Of a stretch of 21,496 nt of DNA, positions 1-7,674 are shown piece after piece. The DNA is taken from contig JALGZO010000188.1 in NCBI GenBank assembly GCA_025774865.1, positions 1 to 21,496 on the forward strand, read 5' to 3'. The position numbers were made by a program, and so were the translations under genes. The stretch comes from a bacterium (lineage in GTDB: Bacteria > ARS69). Every line of letters starts with the position of its first letter. The stretch's first letter is position 1. The notes under the pieces were generated by a model. It was not told the DNA's origin. It saw nothing but the letters and a program-made list of their open reading frames with translations, and did no database searches.

Positions 1-585
1 CGGTACGATCGTCGACCGCGCACCGGAGTTCCCGATCACCGTGTCACGATCGCGGCACGAGACGAATACCGAGCATCGAGCATCCCGGATCGCCCGCTTT
101 TCGACGCGCAGCGTTCGCAGGTACTCGAGCCCGAGGAGCATCCGTCGAGGGAGGCTCGCGTACCGCATGCTCAGTCGGACGCGCATCGAGGCCGCGTCGC
201 ACATGTCCGCGACGAGCGGCAGGTCGGCGACCGGCTCGATCGCCGGGAGGGCCAGTTTGCCGCAGAACACGGCGTCGAACGTCTGCTCCATGCGAGCCAC
301 CGCTGTTCGCATTTCCCGGACAGCGGGCTCGACCTCGACCCACGACCGGAACCGGCCCGCGATCTTGCGCGGAAGCGACTGTCCTTTGGTCCTCGACGCG
401 AACGTCTGGATGCTCTTGGTGAACGGCCGGAGCTCGTCCACATGCTCCTCCCGATGGCTCGGTCCCACGAGCGAGAGGAGGGTCACGTCGTGGTCGCGCG
501 ACAGTTCCCGCAACAGGTAGTAATGACGCAGGTATCCGCTGGTCAGCGGGAACGGGAAGCCGTTCGTGAGGTAGAGGATCTGCAT
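1..585 (-). CDS. Glycosyltransferase, family-4-like N-terminal part (partial, cut by window edge)
   Basis: The first 195 codons of a gene that continues past the left edge. The protein opens MQILYLTNGFPFP, followed by a Gly-Tyr-x-Arg-His-Tyr-Tyr stretch, which is the first beta strand, glycine loop and first helix of a GT-B Rossmann fold. This opening resembles family 4 glycosyltransferases, including the polysaccharide-locus group that starts R-I-L-Y-L-x-H-R-x-P-Y-P. The sequence HDVTLLSLVGPS (second strand) and PLVADMCDAAS (later strand, the place where such enzymes often have D-x-x-D) support this. The sugar-donor site lies in the missing C-terminal half, so donor and acceptor are unknown. 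The start is the ATG preceded by GTGAGGAGAGG about 8 bases upstream. It begins 11 bases after the kinase-like gene ends and is last of three co-directional genes here, after a flippase, which suggests extracellular polysaccharide or glycolipid assembly. The fold is fairly secure, the exact family less so. Confidence 0.72.
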   Translation of the reverse strand, partial: MQILYLTNGFPFPLTSGYLRHYYLLRELSRDHDVTLLSLVGPSHREEHVDELRPFTKSIQTFASRTKGQSLPRKIAGRFRSWVEVEPAVREMRTAVARMEQTFDAVFCGKLALPAIEPVADLPLVADMCDAASMRVRLSMRYASLPRRMLLGLEYLRTLRVEKRAIRDARCSVFVSCRDRDTVIGNSGARSTIVP

Positions 586-596
586 CCGGCCTCTCC

Positions 597-1745
597 TCAC
601 ACGTAGGGGCGCATCGATTCGAACAGGTCCGAAATCGGGACCGGGTACGGATGGTAGACCGCGTAGGTCTCCTTTCCGTCGAGGACCCGCAGAAGTGTCG
701 CGCGCTGAAGTTCCTCGGCCCCTTCGAGCAGCTCGTTGCGCATCTCCGGGAAGGCGAAGCGGAATCGGTGGTAGCAGGCGAGCAGACCGATCCGTTCCTC
801 CTGGAGCGAGAAGACCATGCGTCGGGCCACTTCCTGGGGATCGATCTCCTGAACCTCGATATCCGGCGTTTCGTGGCTCGCCACGAGGAAGACCTTTTGC
901 GGCACGCCGACGAGAGTGTTGCTCATCACCCCGAAGAGCTGTCTCGGCGGCATCTGCACGTACTGCTGCCTCTGGAGGAGCAGAGCCAGCCGTCGCATCA
1001 ACCGGGCGGACTTGCTGCCGCTGCGATTCCTCCGGTCCAGCGATCGCGCCGCGATATCCAGGGCACCGAGCCGCAGGCGGTTGCCGGTTCCGATGAGGGC
1101 GCGGTAGCGAGGCACTTCGTCCAGGTGCCATTTCCACAGGCGAATCGGTTCCGGGATTCCGTACATCTTTTTTCCATCGGCGCTCAGATACACCCACTCG
1201 TCACCGACGTACTCGCCCCCGTTGCTCATGAACGCCAGGAGCGACTCGGTCTTGCCGCCCTTTGCCCATCCGGTCGTCAACACGCCGACTCCGTTGTACC
1301 GGAAGGCGGACGCGTGCAACGGTAGAGCCCCGCGCGCGAGCGCCGTGAGGTTCATGATCGCGAGCAAGTGCGGTACCGCGGGTAGTCCCCGCTCGCACAC
1401 GATCTCGCAGCGGTTCCCGATCTGATCGAATGGAATCTGTACCATCGTCCGGGCCTTGTGCTTGCTCTTCAGCACGAGGAAGGCGTCGTCAGTGAAGCCG
1501 GCGTCGTCGAGACCGAGGTACCGGATCCGCGAGGAGGTTCGCATCCGATCGACGAATCGGACGACGATGTCCGGCTCGCGGTCGAGTGGCTTCTCGATGG
1601 GACCGACCTGCCGCAGGACGGCGGCGCGGTCACGAGCGTCGGCCTCCACGAGGCGGAGGCCCACGATGCCGTGGAGGTCGAAGTCGACGAATCGCCCCGC
1701 TTCTCGCGATGGCGCGGGAGCCTCGATCAGGGTCGTGTCGGCCAT
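597..1745 (-). CDS. HPr kinase/phosphorylase-like P-loop protein
   Basis: A 382-residue protein resembling HprK-related kinases that sit in polysaccharide and peptide-modification loci. Visible landmarks are LPLHAS at about 141-146 (the His that precedes the P-loop in this family), the nucleotide loop GWAKGGKTE at 159-167, and VGDEWVYLS at 180-188, where the family has its acidic strand after the P-loop. The C-terminal third is basic and helical (residues about 225-260 rich in Arg). True HprK phosphorylates Ser46 of HPr; no HPr or PTS gene is visible here, and the first ~135 residues are not the HprK N-terminal domain I would expect, so the substrate is unknown. It could regulate or modify a glycan enzyme, or act on a sugar or lipid. 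The ATG start lies inside the end of the flippase gene (19-base overlap), implying translational coupling. The frame stays open far upstream, but that part is a shadow of the flippase. Confidence 0.75.
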   Translation of the reverse strand: MADTTLIEAPAPSREAGRFVDFDLHGIVGLRLVEADARDRAAVLRQVGPIEKPLDREPDIVVRFVDRMRTSSRIRYLGLDDAGFTDDAFLVLKSKHKARTMVQIPFDQIGNRCEIVCERGLPAVPHLLAIMNLTALARGALPLHASAFRYNGVGVLTTGWAKGGKTESLLAFMSNGGEYVGDEWVYLSADGKKMYGIPEPIRLWKWHLDEVPRYRALIGTGNRLRLGALDIAARSLDRRNRSGSKSARLMRRLALLLQRQQYVQMPPRQLFGVMSNTLVGVPQKVFLVASHETPDIEVQEIDPQEVARRMVFSLQEERIGLLACYHRFRFAFPEMRNELLEGAEELQRATLLRVLDGKETYAVYHPYPVPISDLFESMRPYV

Positions 1746-3322
1746 CGATCTCCCTCCGCTTGGAAGAACCACCGCATCCCGGGCATCTTCATGACTTCGG
1801 GAAAAGTCTCCCCGATCGTGAGCATTCTGCGATTCAGCCGCAGCACGAGCAGCGAGGTGATCACCGCCATCGCGATGCCCGCCCAGACTGGGGCCTCGGT
1901 GACCGTCTGGAACAGCAGAAGGCTCCCCGCCCCGCCCAGGATCACGACGTACACCCTCGCGTACCGCCACTCGAAGAGGCTGATGCCGGTCCCCAGCCGG
2001 AGCCCGGCCTGCTTCAAGAGGTTGTGGAAGATGAGCGCGCTCAGTGTCCCGATCGCCGCCCCGATCGCGCCGTACCGGGGAATGAGAATCAGGTTGAGGC
2101 CGAGGTTCACGAAGGCCGCGATGAAGTTCAGAGTCACGACGTACTTCACCTTTCGGAAGACCTTCAACGTGATGCCGTTGAAGCCGAGCGAGGCGTTGAA
2201 GTAGTAGCCGAACGAGAGCATCGCGAGAATGACGGCCGACTGGGCGTAACGCTCGCCGTACAGCAGGAGCGTCACGGGCTTCGCCATCGAGAACGTCAGC
2301 GCGAACACCGGGAATGTGAAGCAGGCGATCCAGATGGCGGTCTGCCAATACAGCCGGTTGATGCCCTCCCGGTCCTGCCGCGCGAAGAGCCGAGCGGCCA
2401 TCGGCAGAAACAGGGTCGCGAAGCTCGCCATCACCAGCAGGTTCATCTTGGCGGCCGGTTGAACGGCCCGGATCGATGCGACCGCGGTCGCATCGTGGAA
2501 GTACTCGAGCATGACCGCGTCCGTCGTGTTCATCACGATGAAGACGAGGTCCGTGGTCATGAGCGGGATGCTGAAGCTCAGGATGTCGCGCCACGGCATG
2601 CGCATCGTCCGCATCGAAAAGTGCTCGACGATGCCCGCGACCCGCATGGTGCGGTACAGCAGCCACGAGTAGACGACGATTCCGAGCGTGCTCGCGGCCA
2701 GGTACCCGCCCGCGAGAAAGAAGACGTCGCGCCCGCCGAGGACCAGCGCCACGACGACGACGGCCTTGAGCACCGGCGCGAGGACGTGCTTTCGGAAGAA
2801 GATCGACTTGGGGCTCGCGAACGACGCGAAGAGCCCGATCAGCATCTCGTCCAGCGCCTGGACCGGGGCGAGGAAGATCATGATCAGGAGAAGCGAGACG
2901 GCGAGCTCGTCGCTGACGAGCGACCCGCCGACGAATCCCTGGAGGCCATGCAGACCGAGTCCGATCGCGAGGCCGAGCGAGACGATCGTGAGGGGGATCA
3001 GGACGATCGTCCCGAGCATGCGGTCGTAGTCGCCCTCCTCGTGGTAGATCGGGACGAAGCGGGCGATGGCACGCCCCATGCCCAGGTTCACGAGGTGCTG
3101 GACGAGCATCACGATCGACAGCGCGTACGCGAACGCTCCGTAGGCGCCCTGGGACAGGTAGCGGACGATCATCACCTGGAGAGCGAAGTTGACGCCCTTC
3201 GAGAGGAGCCTTCCGGCGAAGAGGAGGCTCGATCCGCGGACGAGTCTTTTCGTGGACGTGCCCCGGGCGGCGACGCTCGAAGGCGCCCCGACGGAGGCGT
3301 CCGCGGGTGAGGTCTGAGTCAA
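1727..3322 (-). CDS. Lipid-linked oligosaccharide flippase (MOP superfamily, Wzx-like)
   Basis: A 531-residue integral membrane protein, with about 12-14 hydrophobic segments from roughly residue 30 to 515. The opening RLVRGSSLLFAGRLLSKG and the following VRYLSQGAYGAFAYAL are typical of Wzx and related polysaccharide exporters: a first helix, then the L-x-x-x-x-Y-G-x-(F/L) signature. A second half with NLGLNLILIPRYGAIGAA is also characteristic; this Asn-Leu-x-Leu-N-x-x-L-I-P-x-x-G-x-x-G-A pattern recurs across MOP flippases. The protein would move undecaprenyl- or polyprenyl-linked glycans across the inner membrane. The likely start is a TTG, since no ATG or GTG lies in frame nearby; it lacks a strong ribosome binding site, so the exact start is unsure. 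It overlaps the following kinase-like gene by 19 bases and is the first gene of the left polysaccharide operon, downstream of a terminator-like hairpin. Confidence 0.88.
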   Translation of the reverse strand: MTQTSPADASVGAPSSVAARGTSTKRLVRGSSLLFAGRLLSKGVNFALQVMIVRYLSQGAYGAFAYALSIVMLVQHLVNLGMGRAIARFVPIYHEEGDYDRMLGTIVLIPLTIVSLGLAIGLGLHGLQGFVGGSLVSDELAVSLLLIMIFLAPVQALDEMLIGLFASFASPKSIFFRKHVLAPVLKAVVVVALVLGGRDVFFLAGGYLAASTLGIVVYSWLLYRTMRVAGIVEHFSMRTMRMPWRDILSFSIPLMTTDLVFIVMNTTDAVMLEYFHDATAVASIRAVQPAAKMNLLVMASFATLFLPMAARLFARQDREGINRLYWQTAIWIACFTFPVFALTFSMAKPVTLLLYGERYAQSAVILAMLSFGYYFNASLGFNGITLKVFRKVKYVVTLNFIAAFVNLGLNLILIPRYGAIGAAIGTLSALIFHNLLKQAGLRLGTGISLFEWRYARVYVVILGGAGSLLLFQTVTEAPVWAGIAMAVITSLLVLRLNRRMLTIGETFPEVMKMPGMRWFFQAEGDRWPTRP

Positions 3323-3358
3323 GACCAGTCCGTGGGTGAAAGTGGCCAGAATCCCGTC

Positions 3359-3368
3359 TTCCCGGGAA
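3359..3368. promoter_or_regulatory. 10-bp perfect palindrome upstream of flippase gene
   Basis: TTCCCGGGAA lies in the short untranslated stretch between the hairpin at 3418-3450 and the flippase start. A self-complementary decamer here could be an operator for the polysaccharide operon. No convincing -35/-10 pair was found beside it, and short palindromes occur by chance in G+C-rich DNA. Confidence 0.2.
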
Positions 3369-3417
3369 ATATCGGCCGGAAGGAGCCAAGAATTGAGGGA
3401 CCGGCCCCCCTGGAGAA

Positions 3418-3450
3418 ACGGCCGCCGCGGTCAGTTCCCGCAGCGGCCGT
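3418..3450 (-). terminator. Terminator-like hairpin after the secreted-protein gene
   Basis: ACGGCCGC at 3418-3425 is the exact reverse complement of GCGGCCGT at 3443-3450, and GCGG/CCGC inside extends the stem. On the minus strand the stem is followed by TTTCTCC, a weak T-tract. It lies 29 bases beyond the stop codon of the 211-residue secreted protein, so it would end that transcript and insulate the flippase operon. Confidence 0.55.
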
Positions 3451-3479
3451 GGAGCCCTTCAGATGTTCCCGATGGGCGT

Positions 3480-4115
3480 TTACCGGTAGAGAGCCTTTAC
3501 CTGGGTAAAGCTCTGGGACTCTACCGACGTCGTGGTGTCCACGTTGAACGTTCCGTTGGTCACGGCCAACTCGATTCCGGTCGCGGCGTCGAACGTGACG
3601 GTCTCGAACGTGCCCGCGACGACAAAGTCGCCGAAAGTCGAGAAGGTCACGCTGCCGGAGACGGACGAGTGCTTCCCGTCAGCCACGATGTCGGCAAGCT
3701 CCTGGGACCAGTTCGTGTCTTTGAAATCGAGCGGTGGAATCCAACCGAGGGCGTTGTCGATGAACACGAGCGCCCCGTTGACCCCGTCGAGGTCGTAAGT
3801 GCCCGCGACGATCGGGTTGTCGGGGTCCTTCACGAGAATTACCCCGCCGTCGACGAAGTTCGCACCGTCCTCGACCGCCCCTACGACCACCGCCCAGAAA
3901 TCACCGTCGAGTTCGAACGTCGCGGCGGCCGTACCCTCGATCGGGGGAGCCTTGACAATGACCCCGTTCGAGCTGAAATGACCGTTGACGCTCCCCGGAG
4001 GGACCTCCATGTAGTCGAAATCCATCGTGCCCCCGTTGAGCAGCAGCGTCGGATTCGCGAACGTCGGACTGGCGAGACACAACAGCCCGAGGAGGAGTGT
4101 AGCCCTTTGCTTCAT
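3480..4115 (-). CDS. Small secreted protein of unknown function
   Basis: A 211-residue protein with a clear Sec signal peptide: MKQRATLLLGLLCLASPTFA, then Asn at 21, with an A-x-A-like cleavage site and no lipobox. The mature part is rich in Gly, Val, Thr, Phe and Asp and reads as an all-beta domain. The C-terminal stretch alternates VAGTFETVTFDAATG with AVTNGTFNV, a strand-turn-strand pattern common in small secreted beta-sandwich proteins. It has no cysteines in the mature part and no catalytic motif I recognise. The ATG start is chosen for the AGGAGT 7 bases upstream and the signal peptide that follows; the open frame extends about 92 codons further but that part is not protein-like. It is flanked by a gene-free region on its 5' side and a hairpin on its 3' side, so it appears to be monocistronic. 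Its G+C looks somewhat lower than its neighbours (37 of 60 bases at 3541-3600). Function unknown. Confidence 0.75.
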   Translation of the reverse strand: MKQRATLLLGLLCLASPTFANPTLLLNGGTMDFDYMEVPPGSVNGHFSSNGVIVKAPPIEGTAAATFELDGDFWAVVVGAVEDGANFVDGGVILVKDPDNPIVAGTYDLDGVNGALVFIDNALGWIPPLDFKDTNWSQELADIVADGKHSSVSGSVTFSTFGDFVVAGTFETVTFDAATGIELAVTNGTFNVDTTTSVESQSFTQVKALYR

Positions 4116-4498
4116 GATTGCTACTCCTGATGCGAAAGCTTGTTGAAAGTCGTCACGATATGGCGGCAGTTTGGGCCACGCCCAGAATAGCAGAGAAACC
4201 TCGGGAGAATCTAGCGGTTCCCCAGAATTCCTGAGCAGAAAGAGGAAGGTCTGACAGCCAGCGGTGCGCCGCTTCGACGGAACGAACGCAACGCCAGAGA
4301 GGATAATTACTTGAAAGGACAGGGATTCTGAGCGCGAGGCAGCCGAAGCGCCGATCCGAAGGGCACGCGGCTCCTTCTCGGCACCGGTCACCGCGGGCGT
4401 GGCTGCGACCGGCGAATCCAGGCAGAACTTGGAGATGTTTGTAGCGAGTTGCTACTTCTGGCGCTCGCTTTGTCGCAAGGAACCGAAGCCGGCCGTTG
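4116..4498. other. Gene-free stretch upstream of the secreted-protein gene
   Basis: No credible gene is seen in these 383 bases. The region is less G+C-rich than its surroundings and contains AT-rich islands, such as GATAATTACTTGAAAG near 4301-4316. A small perfect hairpin, GTAGC-GAGTT-GCTAC, lies at 4441-4455 beyond the end of the 88-residue protein gene, but it has no T-tract and is weak as a terminator. The stretch probably holds the promoter of the secreted-protein gene and the 3' end of the longer minus-strand transcript. Confidence 0.5.
4184..4213 (-). promoter_or_regulatory. Weak candidate promoter for the secreted-protein gene
   Basis: On the minus strand TAGATT (4213-4208) is followed after 18 bases by TATTCT (4189-4184). 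The -10 keeps the critical TA...T pattern and the -35 matches TTGACA at only three positions. It would give a leader of roughly 60 bases before the ATG at 4115. This is only a candidate. Confidence 0.25.
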
Positions 4499-4765
4499 CT
4501 ATACGACAGTCCGGAGGAGTTTCAGCACGACACCGCCCAGCTCGCCGAAGTTCCGACGGATCGTCGCGATCTTCCGGTTCTGCGCGGCCGAGCTGTTGAC
4601 GATCTGGATCAGTTGGCCGAGCCGCTCCTTGTCCGCTTTCCGGGGGAGGAGTCGCGCGATCTCGGCCGCCGACAGGGCGGAGTGAGTGGCGAGCTCGCGG
4701 GCGAGCTCGTCGTTGGTCAGTGCGGCCTCCTCGCTGAAATCGAAGTCGAATCTCCGCCGGGGCAT
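4499..4765 (-). CDS. Small charged helical protein, unknown function
   Basis: An 88-residue protein with an excellent ribosome binding site (AGGAGGTGA directly before the ATG). It starts MPRRRFDFDFSEEAALTNDE and then reads as several amphipathic helices: ELARELATHS, SAAEIARLLPRK, RLGQLIQIVNSSAAQNRKI, ending GGVVLKLLRTVV. It has no signal peptide, no membrane segment and no cysteines, so it should be cytoplasmic. The LSAAEIARLLPRK part is loosely like a helix-turn-helix helix pair, but I would not call it a DNA-binding protein on that alone. It follows the lipoprotein gene after 35 bases and is last of the co-directional run, so the two may be co-expressed. I do not recognise the family. Confidence 0.68.
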   Translation of the reverse strand: MPRRRFDFDFSEEAALTNDELARELATHSALSAAEIARLLPRKADKERLGQLIQIVNSSAAQNRKIATIRRNFGELGGVVLKLLRTVV

Positions 4766-4800
4766 CGTTCACCTCCTGGGCCTGGTGTCAGTTTCCGCGT

Positions 4801-5661
4801 TCACTCGGGGGCCGGCTCCGGCGGGTGGTCGCTCCCGTCCCGCAGGTCCCGGAGCCGCTCCAGCGTCTCCGCCATCCTCTCGCGGAAGGCGTCGATCGCC
4901 TCCTGCGCGTCACCCACCTGCTCGATCGCCTCCACCGTCTGATCGTTCGCGTCCACCGCCGCCTGGACGATCTCCCGCTGGGTTTGGAGGAGTCCGACCC
5001 GCCGCAGGATTTCGTCGCGCTCCTCCACGACGTCCGCGACCGCGGCGAGATGCGCCTTCACGGCAGTGTGTCCTCGGAGGATGTCGGCGTAGCCGTCGCG
5101 GATCTCGGTCAGTACGACCCGTTCCTGCGCGTCGATCGGCGCGTGCAGGCTGCGCCGCTGCGCCTCGATTTCCTCCCGCGTTGCTCGTGCGTAACCGAGC
5201 ATCACCTGCCCGAGAGTGGACCTCGTGTCCTCCACCGCGAGTTCCAGCGCGTCACGGATGGCATCGCGCACGGCGGGATCCGGGATCGCCAAAGAGTCCA
5301 CGTGCACCGTGACGGCGGTCGGATCGATCGACGTGATGTGGAAGCTCCCCTCGAGCTCCCGCAGAAACCGCCGGCTCTGCTCCGTCTCGCCGGAGAGAGT
5401 CTTCTCGAGGAAGTGAGGCGTCCAGACCTCGTCCACGAACGCGTCCACGTTCCCGCGCAACCCGTCGTAGTACAGCCGGACGAAGGCTTCGTGCGACTTC
5501 TGCATCTCGGTGATCTGCTCGTCCACGATTTCCGCGCGCTCGACGGTCGCACGCGGAGCCGACGCGCATGCCGTCAGGAACGCGGCGACGGCGGTCACGG
5601 CCCCGACCACGCCGCCGCTCGCGGCGCGGCGGGTCCTCGGCTGATCACGAATCGACGACAT
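4801..5661 (-). CDS. Lipoprotein with helical C-terminal region, unknown function
   Basis: A 286-residue predicted lipoprotein. An Arg-rich start (MSSIRDQPRTRR) leads into a hydrophobic segment ending with the lipobox L-T-A-C, Cys at 32, followed by Ala-Ser. There is no Asp at +2, so it would be sorted to the outer membrane under the E. coli rule. Residues ~40-140 form a mixed region (FVDEVWTPHFLEKTLSGETE, then a beta-rich SIDPTAVTVHVDSLAIPDP). From ~140 to 275 the chain is almost entirely helical with heptad-like spacing (VVEERDEILRRVGLLQTQRE, AIDAFRERMAETLERLRDLR), probably a coiled coil or helical bundle; the tail is Pro-rich. The start is supported by GGTGGAGG 5-6 bases upstream. It sits between an amidotransferase gene (35 bases) and the 88-residue protein gene (35 bases). 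No enzymatic motif is visible; a structural or envelope-scaffold role is only a guess. Confidence 0.75.
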   Translation of the reverse strand: MSSIRDQPRTRRAASGGVVGAVTAVAAFLTACASAPRATVERAEIVDEQITEMQKSHEAFVRLYYDGLRGNVDAFVDEVWTPHFLEKTLSGETEQSRRFLRELEGSFHITSIDPTAVTVHVDSLAIPDPAVRDAIRDALELAVEDTRSTLGQVMLGYARATREEIEAQRRSLHAPIDAQERVVLTEIRDGYADILRGHTAVKAHLAAVADVVEERDEILRRVGLLQTQREIVQAAVDANDQTVEAIEQVGDAQEAIDAFRERMAETLERLRDLRDGSDHPPEPAPE

Positions 5662-5696
5662 CGCTGCCTCCACCGAAGGGACCCTCGAGAGGGCCC

Positions 5697-6467
5697 TCAT
5701 CGTAGCAACCGCACGTCGGGGCGGCCAGTAAGCGCGCTCGGGCGAAACCAATCGCCAAACCGCTCCAGAATCCTTCCGGCCGCGGAGGCAGCGACCCCGT
5801 TCAGAAGCACGTCGGGATCCGCTCCGTCCTCGGCCAGAGTTCGCGCGTGCCGCCTCACGTAGGCGCGCATGATCGACTCCGAGAACTCGGGGTGGAACTG
5901 CGCGCCCCATGCGCGCTCCCCGAAGCGTGCGGCCTGCACTTCCACGCCCCGCGAGCGGGCCAGCGGAACGGCGCCCTCGGGAAGCGTCAGAACCGACTGC
6001 GCGTGTGCGGAGTGCGCGACGAACGTCTCTGGCATGATGCCGAAGAGAGCGTCGGCCTCGGCCGACTCGAGGCATTGCATCTCGATGGTCCCGTACGCAC
6101 GCCCCGCGGGATTCCAACCGACCACGCCGCCCAGCGCATGCGCCAGGAGCTGATGGCCGAAACAGACTCCGAGCACCGGCTTCTGGGCCGCGACGAGATC
6201 ACGCAGCCAGGCGGCGGCGGGTTCGATCCAGGCGGCACCGTCCGTGAGCATCTCCGGCGATCCCGTGACGACCGCTCCGCAGAGACGCGAAGGCGAAGGG
6301 AGCTCCGGGGTCGCTCGGGCGTCCACGATCTCGACGGTCTCGCGCGCGATACCCAGGCCACGGAGGAACCAGTCCTCGAAGTCGCCCTCGACCCGCGCGA
6401 GATCGTCGAAGGTCGATCCCGTCTTGAGCACGATCAGATTGTGTACCGCTCGCTCTCGTTCAGCCAT
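5697..6467 (-). CDS. Class I glutamine amidotransferase (GMP-synthase-like GATase domain)
   Basis: A 256-residue protein consisting of a single GATase1 domain. The nucleophile elbow is GVCFGHQLLAHALGG with Cys at about 102, and the other triad members lie in FHPEFSE with His ~192 and Glu ~194. VVTGSPEML around 67-75 forms the oxyanion-loop region. The motif set matches the stand-alone GMP-synthase-like amidotransferases (COG0518), which hydrolyse glutamine and pass ammonia to a partner, or hydrolyse other gamma-glutamyl compounds. There is no GMP-synthase ATP-pyrophosphatase domain and no such gene nearby, so this is not GuaA itself. The residues after ~205 are an extra C-terminal helical tail. 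The ATG at 6467 has no strong ribosome binding site. It follows the lyase-like gene after 33 bases, consistent with one transcript. The true substrate cannot be told from sequence. Confidence 0.87.
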   Translation of the reverse strand: MAERERAVHNLIVLKTGSTFDDLARVEGDFEDWFLRGLGIARETVEIVDARATPELPSPSRLCGAVVTGSPEMLTDGAAWIEPAAAWLRDLVAAQKPVLGVCFGHQLLAHALGGVVGWNPAGRAYGTIEMQCLESAEADALFGIMPETFVAHSAHAQSVLTLPEGAVPLARSRGVEVQAARFGERAWGAQFHPEFSESIMRAYVRRHARTLAEDGADPDVLLNGVAASAAGRILERFGDWFRPSALTGRPDVRLLR

Positions 6468-6500
6468 CGGTCAAATTCGGAAGAAGGCTGAGCCGCTCGC

Positions 6501-7652
6501 CTACGGTGTCGGCGTCGCGGCCGTGAACCGCATGCCCTGATGCGTCCAGTCCGTCCAACCCATGTTCTTGCCGGGCTGCGCCGGCAGGGCCGTCGGGAAG
6601 TCGGTGCCGTGGACGTGGTTGACGAGCCAAACGACCCACTCGTCGTCCCCGTGCGCCCACCACTCGTCGCGGGGGTAGAGGACGCTCAGATCGTAGAGGG
6701 CTTGCACGGCCCGGAGGACCGCGCGGTCCTCCCAGTTCCACGTGTCATAACCCTGACGCCAGAGGATCTCGGCGCAGACGGCGGCACCGCTGACCGACCC
6801 CCACGGGTAGTTCGTCTTGCCGGGCGGAAACGCGAACTGGGTGCCGCGGCGCATGTCGTCGGCAATGAGACCGTCGATGTTCCGATCGTGCTTCGTCGCC
6901 CCCTTCGGATTGACTCCGACCGGTCTCGTCTCGTCGGCCTGCCATGACAGGTCCCCGTACTTGAAACCGGTGTACGAATCCCGATCTCCGAGCCAGCCCT
7001 TGAAGACGAGCGCGGTGCGCTCGAGCTCCTTGCGGTCTCCGAGGTACGCGGCCACGGCGGCTCGGCTCGCCCCCGCGTGCGCCCCCCAGTTGTTGGGGCG
7101 GATCTCGTGCGTCGACTGCAGCGTCTTTCCCTTCATCTCCCGCTTCAATGCTCGCCGCAGCCAGCTCTTGAACTCCTCGTCCTCGTCCGGCGGCAGGCCG
7201 ACGAGGTCCGCGGCGATCACATACGAGACGAGGTTCCGCCCGAGGGCCAGGGTGCGCCCTTCGACGTCCGTGCCGATGGCGTCTCGACATCCCTCGCGCA
7301 CCTCCGTGCGGTAGCGCGCGTCTCCGCTTCGGGCGTAGACGAGCGCCTTCGCCAGAGTCCGCACGTCGTGGTTCGAGTCCTGGTCGCGGACTTCGGGGCG
7401 TCCCGCCGGACTGTCGGCAGCGCTCTTGAGCTGGCGCCAGGCGTGGCCGGAAGTGGGGAGCCGCTGAATCTCGGCGTGCGAGAGCCAGAGGCCGGGCCGG
7501 TCGGAGCCGGGGATCGGATCGGCCATGACCGCCGCGGGCGCACCGACGAAAGCGAGGATGACGAGAGCGGCTGGTCGCAAGGCTCGAATCCGAGAAGGGG
7601 TCCTGCTCCGATCATCGGATTGAACACGCGAAGACCCGAGAGTTTCCGTCAC
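6501..7652 (-). CDS. Alginate-lyase-like secreted polysaccharide-degrading enzyme
   Basis: A 383-residue protein with a signal peptide (RIRALRPAALVILAFVGAPA, cleavage likely after VMA at ~44) and an all-helical body typical of the alginate lyase (alpha/alpha) barrel family (PF05426-like). Recognised landmarks are IRPNNWGAHAG at ~184-194 (the family's N-N-x-G-x-x-x-G with a nearby His), RNIDGLIADDMRRGTQFAF at ~257-275 (the D-G-x-x-x-x-x-x-R-G block), and YPWGSVSGAAVCAEILWRQG at ~282-301. Such enzymes cleave uronic-acid polysaccharides by beta-elimination; whether this one uses alginate is not shown. A GTG start is chosen (GGGG about 9 bases upstream) because the nearby ATG is in another frame and hits a stop after three codons. 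It begins 22 bases after the nucleotidase gene, so the two are probably co-transcribed. The frame stays open far upstream, but that part is a nucleotidase shadow. Confidence 0.75.
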   Translation of the reverse strand: MTETLGSSRVQSDDRSRTPSRIRALRPAALVILAFVGAPAAVMADPIPGSDRPGLWLSHAEIQRLPTSGHAWRQLKSAADSPAGRPEVRDQDSNHDVRTLAKALVYARSGDARYRTEVREGCRDAIGTDVEGRTLALGRNLVSYVIAADLVGLPPDEDEEFKSWLRRALKREMKGKTLQSTHEIRPNNWGAHAGASRAAVAAYLGDRKELERTALVFKGWLGDRDSYTGFKYGDLSWQADETRPVGVNPKGATKHDRNIDGLIADDMRRGTQFAFPPGKTNYPWGSVSGAAVCAEILWRQGYDTWNWEDRAVLRAVQALYDLSVLYPRDEWWAHGDDEWVVWLVNHVHGTDFPTALPAQPGKNMGWTDWTHQGMRFTAATPTP

Positions 7653-7674
7653 ACTCTCATTCCCCTGCCGCTCC

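Noticed and set aside
1586-3310. 574-codon plus-strand open frame rich in Glu, Asp, Arg and His.
   Set aside because: Antisense to the flippase; composition is the mirror of hydrophobic codons and it has no domain or ribosome binding site.
1746-3389. Long open frame (about 548 codons) continuing upstream of the HPr-kinase-like gene on the minus strand.
   Set aside because: It overlaps the flippase in another frame and reads as Arg/Pro/His-rich sequence with no membrane segments; it is a G+C-driven shadow.
4116-4391. N-terminal extension of the secreted protein to 4391.
   Set aside because: It would bury a perfect signal peptide and its ribosome binding site inside the protein.
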